NCBI RefSeq assembly: GCF_030817595.1
Contig: NZ_JAUSZN010000001.1
Location: 132,001-196,000, forward strand
Direction: 5' to 3'
Length of the DNA: 64,000 bases
Source of the DNA: Neobacillus niacini
GTDB lineage: Bacteria; Bacillota; Bacilli; Bacillales; Cytobacillaceae
The notes below the pieces were generated by a model. It was not told the origin of the DNA, did no database searches, and worked only from the letters and a program-made list of their open reading frames with translations. The translations under genes and the position numbers were made by a program. Every line of letters begins with the position of its first letter. Within the stretch, counting starts at the first letter, position 1. Shown piece by piece: positions 45,433 to 54,813 of the stretch.

Positions 45433-46012
45433 AGTAGAAGCTCTGCTGACTACGAAAAATCCTGATAGCTTTATTACGTCACATGTTCCTAAAATCGATT
45501 TGAAATATGAGGGTATTCTTGGGGACCGACATTTTGGCTATACCAAGCTGTCGAACAACCGAGAACGGATGTACCCGCGGGGGACTGAAATACGAAATAG
45601 GAGACAGGTTAGTATTTTATCACAAGAGGAATGTGATGAAATGGCAAGAAGACTAGGAGTTGAATCAATCCATCCGGAGTGGCTTGGCGCCAATATAGTG
45701 GTAAGCGGTTTTCCAAGTTTCTCTCAACTTCCAAGTGGTTCACGGTTACTATTTCCTAGTGGTGCTAGTCTGTACTGCGAGGGTGAAAATTTCCCTTGCA
45801 TTTATCCAGGTCAGATTATTCAATCCAACTATGAGGAAATCCCGAAATTGCCCCAACGCTTTGTGAAAGAAGCCTACGGTTTGCGAGGTATCGTATGTTC
45901 TGTGGAAAAGGAAGGTGAAATAACACCAGATTCTACCATTGATATTTGGGTAAACCTTGAGTGGCAATACAGAAATTGGTTTGAAAGGGGGGCTGATGTT
46001 GAAGTACGATAA
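45413..46012 (+). CDS. MOSC-domain protein
   Basis: A 199-residue stand-alone MOSC (molybdenum cofactor sulfurase C-terminal) protein. Markers are EGILGDRHFGYTK near 33-46, RQVSILSQEECDEMA, ANIVVSGFPSFSQLPSGSRL and the Cys-bearing LYCEGENFPCIYPG. In characterised relatives (YcbX, YiiM, mARC) this fold binds Mo cofactor and reduces N-hydroxylated compounds with electrons from a 2Fe-2S partner. GGAGG precedes GTG 45413. It overlaps the gene on each side, so it belongs to the operon. Confidence 0.82.
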   Translation: MKVLYARVEALLTTKNPDSFITSHVPKIDLKYEGILGDRHFGYTKLSNNRERMYPRGTEIRNRRQVSILSQEECDEMARRLGVESIHPEWLGANIVVSGFPSFSQLPSGSRLLFPSGASLYCEGENFPCIYPGQIIQSNYEEIPKLPQRFVKEAYGLRGIVCSVEKEGEITPDSTIDIWVNLEWQYRNWFERGADVEVR

Positions 46013-47690
46013 CTTTTATGATCAGGTTAAAGAATTAACGATTGATTTGGTAAAGACTCCTAGTATCGTACGCTCTAAGGGAGAAGTAGTGCTTGGTGAC
46101 AAAATTATTTCAACATTAATGGAACTACCCTATTTCAAAGCACATCCCGAGTATATCAGGAAAATCCCCATTCCTGATGATAAGTGGAAGAGGTTTTCGG
46201 TACTAGCATGGATTGATGGTCTCGAAAAAAGTGAGGACGCAGTAATTTTATTGAGTCATTATGATACAGTACCGGTCGAGGAATTTGGACATTTAAAGGA
46301 ATTTGCATTTGACCCAGAGGTGCTCACTAAACATTTTCAAAAAGAAAATAAAACAGCCAATGATAGAGAATGGCTGTATGGACGTGGAATACTTGATATG
46401 AAAAGCGGGGTAGCGTCCAATTTGGCGGTGCTAAAAACATATGCCGAAAATAGAGAAAGCCTTAACGGGAGCTTGGTTTTCTTAGCTTGTCCTGATGAGG
46501 AAGCGATCGGCATAGGTGCAATTACTGCAAGCAGCTCGATTAGAAAATTAGCCAAAGAGAAGAGTTTCAACTATGTGGGTTTGATAAACTCAGATTATAC
46601 CACAGCAAGATATCCAGGGGATTCCTCGCGCTACGTTTATTATGGAACGATTGGGAAGTATCTTGTCTCCTTTTTTATTAAAGGAATTCCTTCCCATGTA
46701 GGCGAAGTGTTCAGAGGACTAGATTCCAATCTCATTTCATCTGAACTAGTTAGACTAATAGATTTAAATACCGAACTTTGTGATGAACTTGATGGAGAAT
46801 TCACTCCACCACCTGTTTCACTAAAGCAAAAAGATTTAAAACCAAGCTACGATGTACAAAACCCCTTTTTGTCTCACCTGTATTTTAATGTGTACAGCCA
46901 CGGCATGACGAGTGATGAGATCATTGAAAAAATGAGACAATTAGCAAGTGTTGCAATGAATAAGGTGCTGATGAAGGTAAATAGGGAATATCGAAAGTAT
47001 TGTGAGATAAAAAATGTTCCTTATCATTCGATTGATTATAAAACGAATATTTTAACGTTTGAAGAGTTAGTAAAAATGACTGGGAAACCTCAGGTTCAAA
47101 AGTTTCAAGAGAGTCAAGCGATTACCACGTTTGTCCAACAGGACAGGGATTTGCCTGAATTAAGTATGGAAATCGTTCATCAGCTTTGGAACCAAGCGGA
47201 AATCAACGATGATGAGCCATCAATTGTCATTTATCTTGCACCACCATTTTTTCCTCGGATTTATATGGATGGTCAATCTGAAAAACAGCGGTGTTTTATG
47301 GAGGCAGTGGAAGAGGCTATCAGTGAAGCAAGTGTGGAATTTAATGAACAAATAGAATCACGGAAATTTTACCCCTATATCTCTGATATGAGTTGGTTTG
47401 GAATCAGTGAAGATGAAGATTCATGCGCTTCTATCCGAAACAACATGGCCGGGTGGGGTTCGCTATTCTCCATCGAGTTAGGCGAAATGAGACAAATGGA
47501 TATACCTGTTGTTAATATTGGCCCTTATGGATTTGATGCTCACGGACAAAAGGAAAGAGTAGAAACCTACTATTCATTTAAAGTAGTTCCGGCTATGATC
47601 TCTAAAACTATCTCCAAGTTGTTATCAGATAAAAGAAGCAGTCAATCAAAAGTGGAGTTGTCCGTTCCGTTGATTAATTTTTCATCTTAA
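45996..47690 (+). CDS. RocB-family M20 metallopeptidase/deacylase
   Basis: A 564-residue protein related to RocB of Bacillus subtilis. Metal and catalytic regions are LLSHYDTVP (His-x-Asp), GRGILDMKSGVASNL (second Asp) and LACPDEEAIGIGA (Glu-Glu). PPPVSLKQKDLKPSY and NIGPYGFDAHGQKERVETYY are RocB hallmarks. AAGGGGGGC lies before ATG 45996 (alternative TTG 45999). RocB's substrate is not established; M20 enzymes remove acyl groups from amino acids or amides. Here it is not beside arginine genes but inside a sugar-type operon, suggesting a sugar-amide or N-acyl substrate (inference). Confidence 0.87.
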   Translation: MLKYDNFYDQVKELTIDLVKTPSIVRSKGEVVLGDKIISTLMELPYFKAHPEYIRKIPIPDDKWKRFSVLAWIDGLEKSEDAVILLSHYDTVPVEEFGHLKEFAFDPEVLTKHFQKENKTANDREWLYGRGILDMKSGVASNLAVLKTYAENRESLNGSLVFLACPDEEAIGIGAITASSSIRKLAKEKSFNYVGLINSDYTTARYPGDSSRYVYYGTIGKYLVSFFIKGIPSHVGEVFRGLDSNLISSELVRLIDLNTELCDELDGEFTPPPVSLKQKDLKPSYDVQNPFLSHLYFNVYSHGMTSDEIIEKMRQLASVAMNKVLMKVNREYRKYCEIKNVPYHSIDYKTNILTFEELVKMTGKPQVQKFQESQAITTFVQQDRDLPELSMEIVHQLWNQAEINDDEPSIVIYLAPPFFPRIYMDGQSEKQRCFMEAVEEAISEASVEFNEQIESRKFYPYISDMSWFGISEDEDSCASIRNNMAGWGSLFSIELGEMRQMDIPVVNIGPYGFDAHGQKERVETYYSFKVVPAMISKTISKLLSDKRSSQSKVELSVPLINFSS

Positions 47691-47708
47691 ATATGGGGGT
47701 CTACCTGA

Positions 47709-48854
47709 ATGGAATGCCAATTAGAAGAAAAGAAGGTCTCTAAGGTTGGAACAAAGGAAACATCGTTACTTATTGATTCAGATGTTCATCCATACATTGT
47801 TTCGTTAAACGAATTGGTTCCCTATATGGATGAATCCCTCCAAAGGCGGATGAGGCTGGGAAGGTTTCAGCAAAGTCATAACGTGAAGAATAATTACTAC
47901 CGGGAATTTAAAATCCCATCTTCACATTATGAAAACATTGGTCCCCTGCAGGGAATGCGTTTAGATGCAGTTCCACCAAGCGGTAATTTGCCAGGTTCGG
48001 ATCAAGAATACCTTAGAAGCGATCTATTAGATCGGACCAATACGACTTTTGCTATATTGAATGCAGGCCACGGAACCATGAGCGCCCATCATAATGTGGA
48101 CTTGGCTGCAGAATACAATTCGGCGTACAATGATTGGCTTTATCATGAATGGATTATAAAAGATAAACGTTTTAAAATGACCATACTTGTCACTCCGCTC
48201 GATCCGAACTTGGCCATAAAGGAAATTGAGAGAGTGGGAAAAAGAGAAGGTTGTGTTGGAATAAACCTTCAAAACATTAATATTCCGCTAGGAAAAAGAC
48301 ATTTTTATCCCATTTATGAAATAGCCGAAAAGTATAATCTGCCGATTGTCTTACATCCGGATGCGGAGGGATCAGGAGAGTACTCACCCTCACAGGCTGT
48401 AGGACCAGCATCTACTTATATTGAATGGCATTCCTCTCTCAGTCTTGTCGCACAGAGGCAAATTATGAGTTTGGTTTTTGAAGGCGTATTTGAGAGATTT
48501 CCAAAACTTAAAGTGGTATTCATAGAGTATGGATTTTCTTGGCTTCCTTCGGTGATGTGGAGAATGGACAAGAATTGGAAAGGATTGCGTGAAGAGGTGC
48601 CGTGGGTTAAAAAGTTGCCAAGTGAGTATGTACGAAACAACATTCGTTTAGGTACCCAGCCGTCAGAAGAGCCTTTTCATCCTAAGGATTTGATCGAAAT
48701 CATTCGTATGGCAAAAGCAGAAGATATGCTTTTATACAGTAGTGATTATCCTCATTGGGATGGAGATCCCATTGATAAAGTATTTAAACACTTTCCCCAA
48801 GATATGAAAAATAAGATATTTTACCAAAATGCAAAGGATACCTTTCATTTGTAA
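47709..48854 (+). CDS. amidohydrolase-family protein (ACMSD-like)
   Basis: A 381-residue metal-dependent TIM-barrel hydrolase or decarboxylase. Metal ligands are in DSDVHPY (near residue 24), LPIVLHPDAEG, VVFIEYGFSWLP and SSDYPHWDGDP (catalytic Asp). NTTFAILNAGHGTMSAHHNV and MTILVTPLDPNLAIKEIERV fit the group that sits beside small Rieske proteins in many genomes. GGGGGTCTACCTGA precedes ATG 47709. Reactions in the family include C-C and C-N bond cleavage; which one applies is open. Confidence 0.85.
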   Translation: MECQLEEKKVSKVGTKETSLLIDSDVHPYIVSLNELVPYMDESLQRRMRLGRFQQSHNVKNNYYREFKIPSSHYENIGPLQGMRLDAVPPSGNLPGSDQEYLRSDLLDRTNTTFAILNAGHGTMSAHHNVDLAAEYNSAYNDWLYHEWIIKDKRFKMTILVTPLDPNLAIKEIERVGKREGCVGINLQNINIPLGKRHFYPIYEIAEKYNLPIVLHPDAEGSGEYSPSQAVGPASTYIEWHSSLSLVAQRQIMSLVFEGVFERFPKLKVVFIEYGFSWLPSVMWRMDKNWKGLREEVPWVKKLPSEYVRNNIRLGTQPSEEPFHPKDLIEIIRMAKAEDMLLYSSDYPHWDGDPIDKVFKHFPQDMKNKIFYQNAKDTFHL

Positions 48855-48875
48855 TGGTTGGGAGAGTGGAGTTAA

Positions 48876-49265
48876 ATGGATAAAATGAACCGAATTGTGG
48901 TGTGCCTAGCAGATGAGCTACAGCCTGGGCAAAGGAAGGTTGTGGATATGAACGGATATCCCATATCTGTTTTTAACGTGGAAGAGAGACTTTATGCCAT
49001 TCAAGATTTATGTCCACATATGGGCGCGTCACTTTCTTGTGGAAATATTGCAGGAACCATGATGCCATCCGATCCCCACCAGTATCTTTATGGTTATGAA
49101 AATGAAATCATTAGATGTCCTTTGCATAATTGGGAATTTTCTTTAAAAACAGGCAGTTCATTGAGTTGTCCTGATCGGATAAAAATTAAAACATTTCAAG
49201 TTGTCCAAGAAGAAAACTTAATTGTTGTTTACACGAAAATAGGAGGAAGTAAAACAAAAAGCTAG
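48876..49265 (+). CDS. Rieske 2Fe-2S ferredoxin-like protein
   Basis: A 129-residue stand-alone Rieske protein. Cluster ligands are DLCPHMGASLSCG (Cys, His) and RCPLHNWEFSLKTGS (Cys, His). The insert PSDPHQYLYGYENEI is typical of Rieske proteins paired with ACMSD-like amidohydrolases. GGGAGAGTGGAG precedes ATG 48876, 21 bases after the amidohydrolase. It may feed electrons to the MOSC protein two genes upstream, since no oxygenase is encoded here; that is inference. Confidence 0.9.
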   Translation: MDKMNRIVVCLADELQPGQRKVVDMNGYPISVFNVEERLYAIQDLCPHMGASLSCGNIAGTMMPSDPHQYLYGYENEIIRCPLHNWEFSLKTGSSLSCPDRIKIKTFQVVQEENLIVVYTKIGGSKTKS

Positions 49266-49310
49266 GTAATATTATAAATTGGTCCAATTCGGATCCAGGG
49301 GGCGAATACT

Positions 49311-50600
49311 ATGTCAAAGGGGTTTATGAAAAGCTTTATCATTTTTATGATTCTATCTCTAATTTTAGTCGGTTGTTCCAGTAGAACAGGGCAGTCGGAT
49401 GATAATAAGGTAAGTTCTGGGGAAACAAGTTCTGATGACGATAAGACAAAAATTAGTGCGTTTATGTACATCAGTGATCCATCTCGACAAGAGTTGTACA
49501 AAGAAATTGCAGGCGAATTCATGAAAGAAAATCCAGATATTAGTGTGGAAATGCAATTTCCTGGCGAGTATGAAAATGTGATGAAAGTAAAAATGGCAGC
49601 CAACGATTTGCCTGATATCTTTGATACGCACGGTTGGGCAAAGGTCCGCTATGGTAATTACCTAGCAGATCTTCGCGATGAACCTTGGGCTGGAGAATTG
49701 ACAGATTCCATCATGAATGTCGTAACTGATACTGACGGTAAGGTGTATGCCCTTCCTGTAATCGAAGCAAAACAAGGAATTGCCTATAATGCTGACCTGT
49801 TAGAAAAGTACGGGATTGAAGTGCCAAAGACGTTGGATGAAATGATTGCTGCATCGGAACAAATACTAAAAAAGAGTGGCGGCAAAACAGTTCCATTCTA
49901 TTTCTCTGGAGTAGACAAATGGACGATTGGACAGTTTTTTGATTTATTTGCGAATTCCCAATTTATTACCCCGGAAAAAAATGAAAAGGAAGCATTATTA
50001 AAAAATACCTTTGATTGGAGTAAATGGGATGTACTACCTAGGAAGTTTCAGGAAATTCAAAAGAAGGGTTTAATTAATGAGGATGTCTTGACGGCAAAAT
50101 ATAGCGATTTAGCCAAATCTTTTGCCGAGGAGAGAGTAGCCTTTGCCTTAGTTGGTCCGTACATTAGTGATGAAGTTCATAAAATCAATCCGGATGTTAA
50201 GATTGGCCTTATGCCTGTACCTGCTATTGAAGCTGGTGATGAGCCTAATTTCTCCGGCGGTGAACATAGTTCCATGGGAATCTGGAAAGACACGAAGCAT
50301 TCGAAAGAAGCGAAAAAACTCCTCCAGTTCTTTGCCAAAAAAGAGAACCTTGCTAGAATTTCAGACGCAACAAAGCTTCCTTCAGGAATTAAGGGAGTGA
50401 AGGCTAACCACGAATTTGTCGAGTATTACGAAAAATACAATGACGTCCAAGTTGTTCCTTACTTTGACCGTGTATATTTGCCAAATGGAATTTGGGATAC
50501 CATGTGTGTACAGGGAACAGAGCTTTTAGCTGGTCGAATTACACCTAAGGAATACTCCAATGTTATGAAAAAGGAAGTCGATCGTTTAAGTAATAAGTAG
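49311..50600 (+). CDS. sugar ABC transporter substrate-binding lipoprotein
   Basis: A 429-residue extracytoplasmic binding protein of the sugar (family 1) type. Signal peptide then lipobox LILVGC. ISVEMQFPGEYENVMKVKMA, DLPDIFDTHGWAKVRYGNYL and ALVGPYISDEVHKINPDVKI are typical. CAGGGGGCG precedes ATG 49311. Unusually it is encoded last in the operon, 7.8 kb after the permeases, and ends in a strong terminator. It determines the specificity of the system. Confidence 0.9.
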   Translation: MSKGFMKSFIIFMILSLILVGCSSRTGQSDDNKVSSGETSSDDDKTKISAFMYISDPSRQELYKEIAGEFMKENPDISVEMQFPGEYENVMKVKMAANDLPDIFDTHGWAKVRYGNYLADLRDEPWAGELTDSIMNVVTDTDGKVYALPVIEAKQGIAYNADLLEKYGIEVPKTLDEMIAASEQILKKSGGKTVPFYFSGVDKWTIGQFFDLFANSQFITPEKNEKEALLKNTFDWSKWDVLPRKFQEIQKKGLINEDVLTAKYSDLAKSFAEERVAFALVGPYISDEVHKINPDVKIGLMPVPAIEAGDEPNFSGGEHSSMGIWKDTKHSKEAKKLLQFFAKKENLARISDATKLPSGIKGVKANHEFVEYYEKYNDVQVVPYFDRVYLPNGIWDTMCVQGTELLAGRITPKEYSNVMKKEVDRLSNK

Positions 50601-50624
50601 GATTTCTCGTGAATATTACCGCTA

Positions 50625-50669
50625 AGTCTATGATCCGCCATCTTCGGATTGATCATAGACTATTTTTTT
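50625..50669 (+). terminator. terminator at the end of the catabolic operon
   Basis: AGTCTATGATC (50625-50635) pairs perfectly with GATCATAGACT (50651-50661) and is followed by ATTTTTTT. It lies 25 bases after the binding-protein stop. Confidence 0.92.
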
Positions 50670-50740
50670 AATAGAATACAGCCATTAAATCTACCTAAAA
50701 CATTAGGTGAATTCTAAATTTCATTGGGAGAGTGTAACGA

Positions 50741-51538
50741 ATGAAATTGGCCTTGCAGGATCACCCCTTCTTTGGACAAAGTTTTGAAGAAAAGTTAAGG
50801 AAAATAGATAATCTTTGGTTTCAAGGCTTAGAAATAAGAGGAGATGTCCTCATCTAGCGATTGGATGAAATTAACAAGGCAGTTAAGAACACCAGGGTTG
50901 GGATTAGCTCGATCTGCGGCGGCTACCAAGGCTGGATTGGTGAATTTAATCTTGAAAAGAAAAAACAAGCCATTGATGAAATAGTCGAAATCCTTAAATA
51001 CACAGCAGAAATAGGAGCGGTTGGTGTGATAGCTCCGGCATCATTCGGCATGTTTTCAAGGAAGCTGCCACCCTATATACCACCCAGATTAAGTGAAGAG
51101 GACATGGAAGTACTGATGGAGTCCCTGAGCCGTTTGAACTCGTTGGCTGAGTCTGTGGGAAGTGTCCTGCTGTAAGAACCACTGAACCGTTATAAAGACT
51201 ACCTAATCAATCGACTGGCTGATGCCTTAGCTATGATCCAACAAGGTGAATTTTCCTCGATAAAGGTAGTTGCGGACTTCTTTTATATGAATATAGAAGA
51301 AGAAAATCTTCCACAAAGCATTAAGCAAGAGAGTAGTTACATTGGGTACGTTCATCTTGCAGAAAGCAATCGCTTGTAGCCGGGGATGGGACACATAGAT
51401 TTTGTTTCCGCTTTCAAAGTTTTGGACGACATAGGTTTTGATAAGTTTATGGCTCTAGAATGTGAATTGTTCGGTGAACCTGATAAAGCGTTCAGAGACC
51501 TATTAGACTATTTAAAGAGTTGCTTACCAAAATTCTAG
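50741..51538 (+). pseudogene. sugar phosphate isomerase/epimerase with three in-frame stops
   Basis: A single frame from ATG 50741 (TTGGGAGAGTG upstream) to TAG 51536-51538 encodes a ~265-residue IolE/IolI-type TIM barrel: QDHPFFGQSFEEKLRK, GISSICGGYQGWIGEF, IGYVHLAESNRL and PGMGHIDFVSAFKVL. It is interrupted by TAG at 50855-50857, TAA at 51173-51175 (where EPLNRY follows, so TTA to TAA is likely) and TAG at 51377-51379. All lie in the same frame, with no length change. The gene is dead by point mutation. Confidence 0.88.
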
Positions 51539-51572
51539 ATGACGTATTATCTTTTAGTGAGGGGTAAAAGCC

Positions 51573-52751
51573 GTGAAACATCTTGTCAATGATCAAGTAA
51601 AGAAGCTAGAGATTCCGGGTATTCGGAAAATTTCTAATATGTTAGTAGACTATCCAGATGCTATTAATCTCACCCTTGGACAACCTGATTTTATAACCCC
51701 CGAGCATATTAAGGCGTCAGCAAAAAACGCAATTGATAGGAATCGAACTTCGTATACGCATAACGCTGGGCTCCTGGAGTTGCGTCAAGCAGCAAGTGAA
51801 TATTTCCACTACAAATATGGTTTAACCTATGATTCTGATGCAGAGATTCTAATTACCAATGGTGCCAGTGAAGCGCTGGATATCACCTTTCGAACGATTT
51901 TGGAGAAAGGATCTGAAGTGTTATTGCCCGTGCCGATTTATCCAGGATATGAGCCGTTAATAAGTCTCTGTGGCGCAATTCCAGTTTATATTGACACCTC
52001 TTTCAATGATTTTAAACTGAATGCGGAACTAATCGAGAAACACATAACAAATCGGACCAAGTGTATTGTCCTCCCGTACCCTTCCAATCCGATAGGAACC
52101 GTACTTCTAGAAGAGGAACTTAGTGGCATTGCTGAATTGTTGAAAGATAAGGAAATATTCATTGTGTCGGATGAAATCTACAGTGAGCATACCTATTCAG
52201 GAAGACATTTTTCTATCGCAGCATATCCAAGTATGAGGGATAAGACCATTGTGATTAATGGGTTGTCAAAGTCGCACGCCATGACTGGATGGAGAATTGG
52301 CTTCACATTCGCCCCTAAATATCTTACAGAAGAGATGCTTAAGGTCCATCTTTATAATTCAGTTTGCGCTTGTACGATTAGCCAATATGCTGCATTAGAG
52401 GCATTAACAAAAGGGCAAGACGATGCCTTGATCATGAAAAGGGAATATCAGAAACGACGAGATTATGTCTTCAATCGTTTGATTTCCATGGGATTGGATG
52501 TATTAAAACCGGAAGGAGCATTCTATCTTTTTCCTTCTATCCTTGAATATAGGATGAATTCATATGAATTCTCTAAGCGGTTACTTGAAGAAGCAGGCGT
52601 AGCTGTTGTGCCTGGGAGTGCATTTACGAAAGCAGGCGAAGGATATATTCGAATATCTTACGCATACTCATTAGAACATCTAGAAACAGGACTTGATCGA
52701 CTTGAAAAATTTATTAAGAACATTAAGGAAGTGAGAGTATCAAATGTCTAA
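51573..52751 (+). CDS. patA: class I aminotransferase, PatA-like
   Basis: A 392-residue PLP-dependent aminotransferase closely following PatA of Bacillus subtilis: ISNMLVDYPDAINLTLGQPD, PYPSNPIGTVL, SDEIYSEHTYSG and the PLP-Lys motif INGLSKSHAMTGWRIGF. Start is GTG 51573 after GAGGGGTAAAAG. Its last 8 bases overlap the next dehydrogenase gene. In B. subtilis PatA acts on acetyl-diaminopimelate or related amino donors; here it may aminate a keto-sugar made by the neighbouring dehydrogenases, which is inference. Confidence 0.87.
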   Translation: MKHLVNDQVKKLEIPGIRKISNMLVDYPDAINLTLGQPDFITPEHIKASAKNAIDRNRTSYTHNAGLLELRQAASEYFHYKYGLTYDSDAEILITNGASEALDITFRTILEKGSEVLLPVPIYPGYEPLISLCGAIPVYIDTSFNDFKLNAELIEKHITNRTKCIVLPYPSNPIGTVLLEEELSGIAELLKDKEIFIVSDEIYSEHTYSGRHFSIAAYPSMRDKTIVINGLSKSHAMTGWRIGFTFAPKYLTEEMLKVHLYNSVCACTISQYAALEALTKGQDDALIMKREYQKRRDYVFNRLISMGLDVLKPEGAFYLFPSILEYRMNSYEFSKRLLEEAGVAVVPGSAFTKAGEGYIRISYAYSLEHLETGLDRLEKFIKNIKEVRVSNV

Positions 52752-53840
52752 AAAATTAAAAATTGGTATCATTGGTTGTGGTGGAATTGCTAATCAAAAG
52801 CATATGCCTTCATTGGCAAAGCTTAGTGATTTAGGGGAAATGGTAGCCTTTTGCGATGTAGTAGAAGAGAGGGCAAAGAACGCTGCACAACAATTTAGCA
52901 CTGGAGAGGCAAAAGTGTATACCAATTATAAGGAGTTATTGCAGGATGACTCGATTGATGTAGTCCACGTACTTACACCCAATTTGCAGCACTCTTTTAT
53001 TACTTGTGATGCATTAGAATCCGGCAAGCATGTCATGTGTGAAAAACCAATGGCCATCAATTCGAAAGAAGCGCAAGATATGATTGATGCAGCTAATAGA
53101 ACAGGCAACAAGCTTACGATTGGGTACCAAAATCGTTTTCGTGATGACTCGGAAGTATTGTATAAAGCTACAAGAGCAGGTGAATTCGGTGAAGTTTATT
53201 TTGCCAAGGCACATGCAATACGCAGAAGAGCGGTTCATACATGGGGTGTTTTCCTTGATGTAGAACAACAAGGGGGGGACCATTAATTGACATCGGTACG
53301 CATTCGTTGGATTTAGCTCTTTGGAATATGGACAATTACAAACCACAATCAGTAACCGGTTCTGTATTCTCTAAGCTTGCTGATAAATATGAAGGAAATT
53401 TGTTCGGTCCATGGGAACCAGAACATTACAAAGTAGAAGATTCGGCCTTTGTATTTATTAAAATGCAAAATGGGGCCACGATCATTCTAGAATGTTCTTG
53501 GGCATTAAATACAACGGATGTTCGAGAAGCAATGGTAACCTTATGTGGTACAGAAGGTGGCGCGGAAATGAAAGCCTCACCCGGTTCATCGACAAGTGAG
53601 TTAGTTTCTAATAGCACCAAATACGGTAAGTTGGTTGAGACAAAGGCTGCAACTGGAGGTGGAATTGCTTACTTTAATGCTGGAACGGAAGACCCTGGTG
53701 TTAAAGAGGCGCGACAGTGGCTAGAATGCATTATTAATGACACAGAACCACTCGTGAAACCGGAACAGGCATTAGTCGTGACACAAATATTAGAAGCCAT
53801 TTATACTTCTGCAAAAACAGGGAAAACAATAGAATTTTAA
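52744..53840 (+). pseudogene. Gfo/Idh/MocA oxidoreductase, one-base frameshift in a G run
   Basis: ATG 52744 overlaps the patA stop. The first part (IGIIGCGGIANQKHMPSLAK, MCEKPMAINSKEAQDM) ends at TAA 53284-53286. Right before it stands a run of seven G (53272-53278). Adding one G would restore GGGPLIDIGTHSLDLALWNM, the conserved active-site helix, and join to the rest ending at 53840 (about 365 residues). So a single-base deletion breaks an otherwise intact gene; it could be a sequencing error or slippage. Confidence 0.85.
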
Positions 53841-53898
53841 TCGCACTCGAAATCTAATTAGTAAACAATTAATAAGACAAGTGACAAGAACTTTTCGC

Positions 53899-53947
53899 AG
53901 ACTGTCGACAAATTCGAAAATAATCGGATTTATTGACAGTCTTTTGT
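53899..53947 (+). terminator. terminator-like hairpin
   Basis: AGACTGTC (53899-53906) pairs with GACAGTCT (53935-53942) around a long AT-rich loop and is followed by TTTGT. It lies 59 bases after the dehydrogenase frame. Confidence 0.55.
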
Positions 53948-54067
53948 ATAATTAAGAGACTGAGATTTTAAAGTGTTTGGACTTTTTGGCCATTTATTAG
54001 AAGGTATTGTTGTTGACTTGTTGTAGATACCCTTGCCCCTTCCAAAATGATAAAATAATTGTAAGAC

Positions 54068-54255
54068 ATAAAGTGGGAAGATGTTCGAAATGAATTTCCA
54101 AATCAATGGGTTTTAATTGAGGCTACACATGCTCATATAAATGAAAAAAGCGAGCGAATTTTGGAAGATGTTGCAACGGTAAAAAAGTTTACCAATTCAT
54201 CTGATGCCATGAAATCCTACAAATTGCTGCACCAGGAAAACCCTACACGTGAAAT
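54068..54255 (+). pseudogene. truncated small Bacillus-type gene without start codon
   Basis: Sixty-odd codons read KWEDVRNEFPNQWVLIEATH, SERILEDVATVKKFTNSSDA and YKLLHQENPTREMY. This matches a common ~85-residue Bacillaceae protein often next to retropepsin-like genes, whose normal start is M-K-W-E. Here the start is ATA instead of ATG (54068-54070), no ribosome site precedes it, and the C-terminal part is replaced by the convergent minus-strand gene at about 54255. Confidence 0.6.
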
Positions 54256-54813
54256 GTATGATCGTTCATATAGTTTACGACGTAGCGATTGTGCTTTATT
54301 ACTATTCTCAATACTACGTTTATTTGGTGAACCATCTTTATTCCTTCCATTTCGACGTACATCATAGCAGTATATTGCATTAGGATTATTTCCCTCTGCG
54401 CGACTACCAATTAACTTGTTTTCTATTTCACTTTTATCTATAATTTTTTCTTTTGGAATAAAATTAGAAAAAATTTGTGAAAAATCTTCGAATAAATCTC
54501 TATTCGCATTTCCTCTCTCTACACCAAAAAAGTCACAAAAATCTTTTACACTATAGAAACGAACTTTGAAGAAATCAATATAACCCATAATTGAATTATT
54601 TGTATTGTTCCTTCGTACAAATTCTACTTTAGCTTTAGCATAATTACTTGGTTTACTCTCATTTTCTCTGTATCGAGTTAATATTACAATATACTGTTCT
54701 TCTTTGTATCTAAATGGAAATGAATCAATAATCCAACTTTTTTCCTCCATATCCTTTAATAAAAGAGGCAACGATTTGAAAAGCAATTCTATTTTTTTGT
54801 TATCCTGAGTCAT
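54217..54813 (-). CDS. DUF6037-like protein with chimeric C-terminus
   Basis: A ~198-residue protein. It contains LLKDMEEKSWIIDSFPFRYK, IDFFKVRFYSVKDFCDFFGV and AIYCYDVRRNGRNKDG, which recall the DUF6037 family (function unknown, often in accessory regions). GGGAGAG lies six bases before ATG 54813, with another ATG one codon earlier. The last ~15 residues are read from sequence that belongs to the truncated plus-strand gene, so its own tail is likely altered. Base composition is very AT-rich. It looks like an inserted accessory gene. Confidence 0.5.
   Translation of the reverse strand: MTQDNKKIELLFKSLPLLLKDMEEKSWIIDSFPFRYKEEQYIVILTRYRENESKPSNYAKAKVEFVRRNNTNNSIMGYIDFFKVRFYSVKDFCDFFGVERGNANRDLFEDFSQIFSNFIPKEKIIDKSEIENKLIGSRAEGNNPNAIYCYDVRRNGRNKDGSPNKRSIENSNKAQSLRRKLYERSYISRVGFSWCSNL

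Noticed and set aside
15196..51379. Recoding of TAG as an amino acid (for example pyrrolysine)
   Set aside because: Other genes here use TAG as a normal terminator, one of the in-frame stops is TAA, and no recoding machinery is visible.
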